Shown: positions 57,331-64,000 of the stretch, in pieces | How the letters are laid out: each line of letters starts with the position of its first letter | How positions within the stretch are numbered: position 1 is the stretch's first letter | Assembly (NCBI GenBank): GCA_013399305.1 | Contig: VXAI01000246.1 | Location: 485,879-549,878, forward strand | Origin: Rostratula benghalensis | Lineage: Eukaryota > Chordata > Aves > Charadriiformes > Rostratulidae | Reading direction: 5' to 3' | Length of the DNA: 64,000 nt | The notes under the pieces: generated by a model | What the model saw: the letters and a program-made list of their open reading frames with translations, nothing else | Database searches by the model: none | Told to the model about the DNA's origin: nothing | Made by a program: the position numbers and the translations under genes

Positions 57331-58082
57331 AAAATATGGTCTATAAATGAATAAGCAAGTAAATAAAGCAGTCCTCTCTCAGCAGCCTTCCTGCCATCTG
57401 CTTACCATTACCAGCTGGCATCCACCCATGAGTTTACATCCCTTTTGTTCCAGAGGATCCAAAGCATCCTGCAAACTTTGGGCAATGTTTGGCTCTCCCC
57501 TGCACCTGCAGATGTCCACCATAACCCAGAGCTGGCTTCGTCCTCTAGAAAGCTGATATCAAGGGTTATTTATCTGTCTACTGAAAGGCAGACATCTCTG
57601 GCCAGCCACATAGTAGCCACCCAGCACAGGGTGTCAGGCTGACCTGGGGACAGGCTCTGTCCCTTGTCCCACCACCCCAGCCCCCGTGGGGCTGCACTGT
57701 GGGGATTCACCTCCCCAGAGAAACAGCTTCTCCTGGGCTGGGCTGAGGTGCTGGAGTGGAATTTCTCTCCCAGCAAGCTGCATGTACCCAAGAAGTTCGT
57801 CTCAGCTCCATGGCCAAGTGTCAGGCAAGGAGGAGCAGAGTGAGGAATTACGAACAAATTGTGAACAGATGTCAGGCAGAATAATAAGAAACGTACGGAA
57901 GGCCCACCAGGGTTGGATTGATGAGGCAAAAAAAAAAAGCTGTGGGCTGGCTCCCAGCAGCAGCTGCCATCCTGGAGGGAAAGGTGCAGGGAGGGGGAAG
58001 GAGCCGGCAGAGAAAGTGGGGTGCTGCGGGTTGTCCTCCCGCGGGACGGGCGCTCGCAGGCGCAGCGGCTGCTTCTGCTCTG

Positions 58083-58095
58083 GTTGCGCAGCAAC
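58083..58095 (+). promoter_or_regulatory. RFX X-box-like palindrome
   Basis: GTTGCGCAGCAAC is a perfect inverted repeat (GTTGC, three bases, GCAAC) resembling an RFX X-box. It lies in a CpG-dense patch, the setting in which RFX sites often occur in ciliary promoters. Confidence 0.25.
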
Positions 58096-58439
58096 ATGGC
58101 ATTAGGATGCAGGATTTAAGCATCTTGGCTCCGGTGCTTCCACTTACTTATCTGGCAAATTGGGGAGATGGAGACAGGTTTCCCTCTCCTTCCACTTCGT
58201 CTGTGGCTGCAGGCGGAAAGGGAGGCGGGCAAAGTCCCCGAGCAGGACAGCTCGTAAAAGGGGGGAAAAATTCCTCGTGGAGTGATAAAACCAGTAATTT
58301 GGTTCTCTTGCTGGCGTTTCCTTCCCTTAACCTTGGTCGGAGTGAAAACTTTATTGCATAAATAGCTTGGGGGAGTCTGGCTTGTCGCTGTGTAGAAACG
58401 TACAGCCCTTCTGCAGAGCAGAAATCTGCCCCTGCTGAC

Positions 58440-58690
58440 TCCCCCCCCGCCGGGAAAGGTGATTCATTAAAACAGCCACTTTCTGCCAGGGTCGGTGCTT
58501 CCCAGCTCTGCGGCTGTCGGGGGGCTGCCCCCCGCTCGCCCACCCACACCTTTGCCCTCCCACGTACGGGGGGGTGAGGGGGTGCAGGAGCTGCCCCCTG
58601 CGCCTGGAGCGCGGCCGCAAGGAGAAGCAGCCGGGGTTTACCTGGGGGGTGCGAGGTTGACAGCGCACAGCCCACAGACGTGGGGTGGGA
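58440..58690 (-). promoter_or_regulatory. CpG-rich patch, candidate small CpG island
   Basis: GC-rich, with about sixteen CpG in 250 bp, including a GCGGCCGC site at 58611-58618. A minus-strand donor word (CAG then GTAAAC) ends at 58641, so a minus-strand first exon is possible. No other promoter signal. Confidence 0.3.
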
Positions 58691-58720
58691 AGGGGGGAAA
58701 AAAACCCTTTTAAACACCCC

Positions 58721-58950
58721 AAAGAGGAATTTATTTACTCATAAGAGTAAAGATCAAAGCCCTATTTTTTGTCAATAGCACATTTTAAAATGGGTTCTAA
58801 TGAGTGAGTCATAGAGGAAGTGCTGGGGGAGGGAGCCGAGCCTGTCATTCCAGCACATGAAAGGCTGAAAAAAAATCTCTTTGCCTGACTTAGAAATTAA
58901 AGTATAAAGATTGGAGATTACTACAGGCACAGATAATGATGGACCAGATG
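58721..58950. other. AT-rich block
   Basis: AT-rich and repeat-free. No frame; candidate conserved element. Confidence 0.28.
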
Positions 58951-59630
58951 CAAACCTGGAGCAGCAGCAAGACATGGTCTTGGTTGCTTCCCTCTGGGCC
59001 TGAAACAATAAAGCTGGTGCTTTTCGAGCCACGACACGATGGCACGAGCCAGAGAGCTCTGTTTAAGGCTGCTCCGAGGGTTTTGGTGGGCACAGCAGCA
59101 GGGTGTGTTTGGGCAAGGGTGGCTGTGGAGCAGAAAACCATTGTCATAAGACCCAGATGTGTCCCCCCCCCCCAGGGTAGGAGGTCGGGGCTTCCCCCAG
59201 GGCTCGTTCCACAGCCCCAGGGACATCTCTGCGCTGTCGCTGCTCCCCAGAGCATCCCTCCCGTGGGGATGTGGCAGGAGGAGATGTGGGCTGATACAGG
59301 GGCAGGCCAAGTCCAGAGCAAACATCCCATCACACCCAGGTAGGGGACGCTGGTGGCCGAGTGCTTGTGGTGGGTAACGAGCCTGGGTTTTTAGCCCAGC
59401 AGCCAACGAATCTCTGTGTTCCCGCTGTTGGCACCCATCAGGCAAATGGGCCTGAAACCCCTCCCTAGAAATTATTCAATTTTCTGTAAGAAAAGCATCT
59501 CCAAGAGTGAGAATCAGGCCCCTTATCTGAAAAGAGGGGTGGGGGTGGGCCTGGGGCAGGGTCCCTGTGGCCGCCTGCGTGACCTGAGCAGCAGCCCCCG
59601 TCTCTCTGTCCTGACGTGCCATCCTGCTTC
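58951..59630. other. GC-rich noncoding stretch with candidate exon
   Basis: Holds a C run at 59163-59173 and the candidate exon 59251-59339. Confidence 0.4.
59251..59339 (+). other. Candidate exon, 89 bp
   Basis: Follows ctctgcgctgtcgctgctccccag and ends ACCCAG followed by GTAGGG. Two phases are open, including the first (SIPPVGMWQEEMWADTGAG...). It could continue the candidates at 55760 and 57109. Unrecognised peptide. Confidence 0.22.
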
Positions 59631-60130
59631 AAACAGCTAATATTTTTTCTAGGAACTACTTTTTGTAAGCAAAAATATTGATACTTAGGAGTGTTTTTTT
59701 TAAAGGTATCTTTAAGAAAAATCAAGCTTTAGCTGTGATTCATTCCCACTTGACAATCAAGCAGACACAGATAGGCACAGATATTTCTGTATATAGATAT
59801 ATATATATGTATATGCACACATAGACACATCCATATCTGTTCAGAATTGGAAAGCAATCAATTCTGAGATTTATTTAATGCTGCATTGCACAAGTTTGAT
59901 AGCTGGGTTGGTTAATTGCCGCACTAATAACACCCTTCGTCAAAGAGACTTGCAGGCAAAATTTAAAAAAAAAAAAAGCTGAAGAAATTAAAATGGCAAT
60001 AAATAAATAAAACTTCTGCTAACGTTTTTTTAAAACCGGCATCTATTGGCTGACACTGAGAGGATCTGTGTTTTTTCTGATTCTATTCCCTGTTCTAGCA
60101 GTTGTAAAAACTCAGGTTTTTTATCACTAA
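59631..60130. other. AT-rich block with AT dinucleotide run
   Basis: TA/AT-rich simple sequence at about 59789-59814. 'ttgacaatcaagc' and 'gttaattgccgcactaataac' are homeodomain-like. An A run lies at 59966-59978. Confidence 0.3.
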
Positions 60131-60900
60131 GAACCTTTCCCAGCACCTCACGCTCGTGCACTCATGTCCTTGGACCTTTGAATGGCAGCCTGGGCACCCT
60201 TTTTTGGCAGAAAATAGGGTTTTGGTTGTGCTGCTGTGGGTCACGGGTGGGGAGGGACCAAGGCAGGGATGTTCCCCAGGGTGGTGACCAGGCAGGGGGA
60301 CGCTGGGGACCACAAAGCTCTGGGAGTGCTGGGCAGGACCCCTGTTTTTTGAGCCAATAACTGTGGATCTAGATGATTTTTCAAGGTCCTTTCCAATCCC
60401 TGATATTCTATGACTCTGTAACTATGGATCCTCCCATAGGCACTGCCATGTGTGCCTCCTCAGCACCACGAGTGGGTTAAGGATCATGTCCTTGTCACCC
60501 CAAGCAGGACGTGGTGGCGTTCCCGTCTGCCACCAGTAAGGTCACAGGCTGCAAGCCTGGAACTGCCATTCCCAGCACCGGGGCAGGGGCAAAACCTATC
60601 AGAACATAGGTAATTTGATTAGAAATTAATTGGCCTACATTACAGACTTAAAAATCTAACAGATTTGCTGCTGATAATATTAAAATTAGAAACTGAATTG
60701 ATTAGCCTGTGCCAGCAAAGGAACCAAAATGTCAGAGGCACCAGCTGCACATTTGCATTTGGTACTTAACAAAGTTCTTACCAAAGCAAGTGAGAGATGT
60801 TTGACATTTCCATGATTTCTGCAATTCTAATGTATCTTTTATTGATACTAAATTTAAAAAAAAAAAAAAAAGGGAATAATGAAGTGAGAAATGAGAGGAG
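60131..60900. other. Mixed noncoding stretch
   Basis: GC-moderate to 60600, with the CR1 tail at 60363-60420. Then AT-rich to 60870, with a perfect octamer ATTTGCAT at 60751-60758 and an A run at 60856-60871. Confidence 0.35.
60363..60420 (+). mobile_element. CR1 LINE fragment (3' tail), plus orientation
   Basis: Reads 'tggatctagatgatttttca', then 'aggtcctttccaatccctga' and 'tattctatgactctgt', the CR1 3' terminus. About 58 bp remain. Confidence 0.8.
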
Positions 60901-60981
60901 AGAGTTTGGCCATTCCAGCTCGACAGCGCAGAGCGTGCGGTTCCCGCTCCCCGCTGGTTACGGGGATGGGTGTTGAGCTGT

Positions 60982-61007
60982 TCCTCCTCCTCCTCCTCCT
61001 CCTCCTT
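60982..61007 (+). repeat. TCC trinucleotide repeat
   Basis: About eight TCC units. Simple repeat in GC-rich noncoding DNA (60901-61380) with no other recognisable feature. Confidence 0.92.
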
Positions 61008-61380
61008 GTGATGCTGCCAGGGCCAGGTGCTGCCGGGCAGATGCTGTGCAGGGTCCCCCAGGTCCCCTTCTAGGGCCACCAGCGGCTGCATTTTGGGAGC
61101 TATGTGTGTCCTCGTCCCCTTTGGCTTTTGCCAAATCCCCCTTTGGGGGATTTTGCAGGAAAAGCCTCATCCTTCAGGAGCAGTGGGGAGAGGCTGCTGG
61201 TGCCGGTGCCCACCCAGTGCATCCCCTGTGTCTCACCGTGCTGCTGCACACGTGTCAGTGCCTGTGTGTGCCCTGGGCACGGCTGGACACACCACCCTCC
61301 TCCTGCACGAGGAGTTTCCCTGCAGGAGCGGGTGCCTGCGTCAGTGCGAATCCTGCAGGCGAGGTGGGGGCTCTCCCTGG

Positions 61381-61810
61381 GGCCTGTGTTTTAAATAAAT
61401 AGAGTGAATCAATCACTTGATTTATTGGCTGGTTGTCATTGGCTTGGCACACGTCATTTTCATGCTTATTGTGTTGAAAAAAAAAAAAAAAAGACAACTT
61501 CTACTTTTTTTTTTTTTTCTCCAGAGAGTGTAAACCCTGGGTGAAGTTTTAATTGGGAACAGTTATTTTGAAACATATTCTTCTGTAAATTATTTTACCT
61601 TGGGGACTTATTATTGAGGGAAAATGGTATCAGGTTTATGCAAAGGTTTCTGCCAGAGTCTATTGGGATATTTTAATTCTAGTCTCACAATGAGATAGTC
61701 AGGAATATTGTGAAGAAATAACTGTAAAGACTCCATATAAAGCAATGGGAAAGTATTAAAACTTTCACCAGAGGGTGAAAGAGTTTTGGTTTTTCTTAAC
61801 GAGCACTCCA
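61381..61810. other. AT-rich block with paired CCAAT boxes
   Basis: Contains 'gaatcaatcacttgatttat' (PBX-like words), inverted CCAAT boxes ATTGGCT at 61424-61430 and 61438-61444, an ACGTCA half CRE near 61451, and A and T runs near 61478-61519. No coding frame. Confidence 0.33.
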
Positions 61811-62150
61811 AAAGTTATCTTCCCATGCTCAAACCCAGGGGCATTCCCAGTGCTGCTCCCTGTGGAGCCTGGGGCTGGTGGTGGTGCCCAGCAGAGGTGC
61901 CACAGGCGCTGCTGGTGCCCGTCACTGCCAGTCCAGTGCCCGGCTGATGCTCCTGTAGCCACCCCAGGGCAGAGACCCTCATCCCCGTCACTTCCCAAGC
62001 TCTCTGCCTGTCCCCCACGGGGTGCCAGTGTCACGGGGGTGACAGCAACCCCTGGAGAGCTGAGCCCCTCACCCTGGGGCCACTGCCTTCTCTCATCTCC
62101 TCCCCAGCCCCTGGCAGTCACAGGCTGTGATTTGCTTCCTATCTGTCCCT
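61811..62150. other. GC-rich noncoding stretch
   Basis: Overlapping frames on both strands, no product recognised. Confidence 0.4.
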
Positions 62151-62670
62151 ACGGGCTGAAATTATAAAATGAAAAGCTTATTTCTCTGAGAGCAGAGGGG
62201 AAGCAGAGCCTATAAATTTTGCAGCCTGTCTCTGAAAATATGAAGGACAACTTAAAATCCCCTTTTCAAAAAAAAAAAAAAAAACAATCTCTCCTCCCTT
62301 ATAAATATTAATTGCAAGTGTGTGGTAACGAGAGAGACGAGGAGCCTGTGGCTCTTTATCTGTGATTGTTTCACTAATATTAGCAACAGTTTAAACACAA
62401 CAGTTATTATTTGATATGACACTAAATTAGAAGGTTCACACTTCGTATTAAAGGGTGGCTTATTGAGGGTAGGGGAAATTTGATTCTGCAGGTCAGAATT
62501 GTTCTCAGCAGATCTGTTGATTAAATTACACACCGCCACGTGGTTCCTTACGATGCCGCCTGGTCCCTGGGGACAGTGTGGGAAGGCCTGTCTGAGGAGC
62601 TGAGTCACCTCTAAATCTTCAACCCAGGCGCTGAAAACGTGAAAAATTGAATATTCATTTGTGCCAGGGT
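62151..62670. other. AT-rich block, candidate conserved element
   Basis: A run at 62268-62284, then 'cccttataaatattaattgc' and 'ttcactaatattagcaacag'. No coding signal. Confidence 0.3.
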
Positions 62671-63406
62671 TATGTCACTGGGAAGCAGGCGGGGTTCTGT
62701 GGGGTGCAGCATCATGGGAGGGGGCAGATGAGCTGCAGCCCCCACGGGAAGGAGTGGGGTCCTGGTCCTGTGCCCCCTGAAATCCTCTGGCCGGGCACAG
62801 GGCTGCTGTGGTAACCCAAAATCCAGGCTGGTGTCTGCACTGGGGGCTGGTCAGCAGCGGATGGAGAGCCCCCCTGGCACAGGGGGGAGCTGGGAGAGGA
62901 GCACAGAAATCAATAGTCATTTTCTGGCCCAGGCAGAGCTGGATTTCATCCTGCAGTGTAGGGATTGGGTATCACTTTTACACAGCTGTATAACAGGCTT
63001 TGGGAAACAGGAGGCATTGTCTCCTTTTAACACCAACACATAAATCAGGTGCTGGTTGGGAGGCCCGTTGAGGTGCCAGCATCCTGCAGGGGATACCCCA
63101 GCCACCACAGAAAGGGCTGGTCCCAAAGCATGCTCGAGACCTGAGCAAAGTTGTGTGGATCATTCGTGGGGCTTCAGCCACTGTGAGCAGAGTTAATTGG
63201 AATAAGCCAACAATAACCAGAGAAACCTCAGCTCAGCACCCTCCCCTGCATGCCAGGGACCTGCTTTTGTGTCCCCCCCCCCAGTTAAAAGCCTGAGCTA
63301 GAACCACCCTGCGCAGCGCTGGCCCTCTGAAATCTGTGCTGTAGCGCTGCTGAAATTCCCAAACCTCGCTCTACTTGGGAAATAGCCATTATCAGCAGCT
63401 ACTTTT

Positions 63407-63420
63407 ATTACCATGGAAAC
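63407..63420 (+). promoter_or_regulatory. RFX X-box-like word
   Basis: ATTACCATGGAAAC differs from the X-box consensus GTTRCCATGGYAAC at the first base and one right-arm base. Located in a small AT-rich patch. Confidence 0.22.
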
Positions 63421-63769
63421 AGAGAGATAACAGAGAGAAGTCCAGTCCCGTCCCTCTGCTGAAGGAGGCAGCTATGGATTATGTATGGATTATGTTTATG
63501 TATGAGGCGGCAGCGATCGCCGCTGGCCACGGGTGAGACAGCCAGAGGCTGAGGGGCTCGAGTGTCCGTGCGTGTTTGTGTGTGAATACATGGATGGAAA
63601 TGTCAGCACTTGGCTGAATTTGTAAGAAGCAAAATAGAAGAAGGGAACTTTGGGCACCAATTGGCAGTTTAAGATCAGAAAAGAGTTGATATAAATCCAC
63701 CAGCTGCCCACCCATCGCAGCGTAATCATGCAGAGATCCCAAGGTGAGGCATCTCTCGCTGGTGGTCCC

Positions 63770-63770
<1 letters not shown>

Positions 63771-63816
<46 letters not shown>
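63771..63816 (+). repeat. TCTG tetranucleotide microsatellite, 11.5 copies
   Basis: Uninterrupted TCTG units over 46 bp. Likely polymorphic in length. Open frames through it (SVCL on plus, TDRQ on minus) are artefacts of the repeat. Confidence 0.98.
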
Positions 63817-64000
63817 CCAGGGCTCTTCCACTTGTAGCTGTGTCCCCCCACTCTGTATCCCCAGTTTCCCACCACCCCCAGCCCATGGAGCGTGCTCAGG
63901 ACACAGAGGACAAAGAAAATGATATTCTCATTCTGGCTCTAGAGCTGGGGATTCAGGGAATTGAATTTTATCAGCTGTTTTCTTTTTTTCCCAAGCAGCC

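Larger units (their letters stand above)
57331..58720. other. GC-rich, CpG-patchy noncoding stretch
   Basis: CpG-dense patches lie at 58025-58100 and 58440-58690. Overlapping frames up to 189 codons are unrecognised. Confidence 0.4.
62671..64000. other. Mixed noncoding stretch to window end
   Basis: C run at 63273-63282, X-box-like word at 63407-63420, an 11-bp tandem pair at 63473-63494 (TATGGATTATG twice), and the TCTG array at 63771-63816. No gene recognised. Confidence 0.4.

Noticed and set aside
8563..60758. Four perfect POU octamers (8563, 43992, 56664, 60751)
   Set aside because: About two to three are expected by chance in 64 kb on both strands, so the count is not an excess.
63479..63886. 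135-codon minus frame with TDRQ repeats
   Set aside because: An artefact of the TCTG microsatellite.
1..64000. Search for prokaryotic operons, CRISPR arrays, tRNA or rRNA genes, and retroviral genes
   Set aside because: None seen. The open frames lack ribosome binding sites and domain content, no repeat-spacer array exists, and the only mobile elements are CR1 fragments.

Overview
The window looks like vertebrate nuclear DNA, most probably from a bird. The main evidence is five fragments of the CR1 LINE family, whose 3' end has a characteristic avian form (a 'ttccaacctgaatgattc' type tail on one strand, 'cagaatcacagaat...ggttggaaggg' on the other). Long homopolymer runs, simple repeats, CpG-poor AT-rich stretches alternating with GC-rich, CpG-patchy stretches, and the lack of any compact gene array agree with this. 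Nothing suggests a prokaryotic, plasmid or viral origin. I see no operons, ribosome binding sites, CRISPR arrays, tRNA or rRNA genes, and no retroviral gene.

I recognise no protein-coding gene. The open frames are short, overlap each other on both strands, and often begin at GTG or TTG; none shows a domain I can name. The window reads as intergenic DNA or a very large intron. Its texture is a mosaic. GC-rich, low-complexity tracts (for example 12.1-14.4, 16.9-17.9, 20.3-21.6, 24.3-24.8, 37.4-38.9, 42.6-43.6, 49.3-53.6, 54.7-56.0 and 57.6-58.7 kb) alternate with AT-rich blocks of 200-800 bp (for example 4.2-4.9, 8.0-8.8, 9.5-10.1, 10.5-11.0, 14.4-14.7, 16.3-17.0, 18.8-19.2, 24.8-25.2, 27.8-28.0, 30.5-31.0, 32.6-33.2, 34.9-35.2, 36.2-37.4, 40.3-40.9, 44.5-45.0, 49.0-49.3, 59.6-60.1 and 61.4-62.7 kb). 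The AT-rich blocks are crowded with homeodomain-type TAAT cores, POU octamers and SOX-type sites. That resembles conserved non-coding elements around developmental regulator genes, but conservation cannot be read from one sequence, so this is inference.

Recognisable interspersed repeats cover only about 1% of the window, all CR1 relics. Local repeats include a 15-bp minisatellite of five copies near 30.22 kb, a TCTG tetranucleotide array near 63.77 kb, and several homopolymers. Two short assembly gaps (N runs at 1261 and 47507) lie beside G-rich runs.

The best leads to unannotated biology are short segments bounded by good splice signals. On the plus strand they are 5623-5689, 12148-12272, 33340-33393, 35041-35076, 36189-36252, 42743-42921, 52171-52299, 55760-55915, 57109-57207 and 59251-59339. 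On the minus strand they are 14435-14488, 14902-15000, 20479-20519, 20842-20907, 26842-26900, 34979-35050, 35543-35595 and 56107-56186. A few such pseudo-exons per strand are expected by chance in 64 kb, so each is weak alone. The plus-strand run 55.8-59.3 kb is the most coherent, because three successive segments share one open phase, downstream of a CpG-rich patch at 53.3 kb. I found no system that I can confidently call new.
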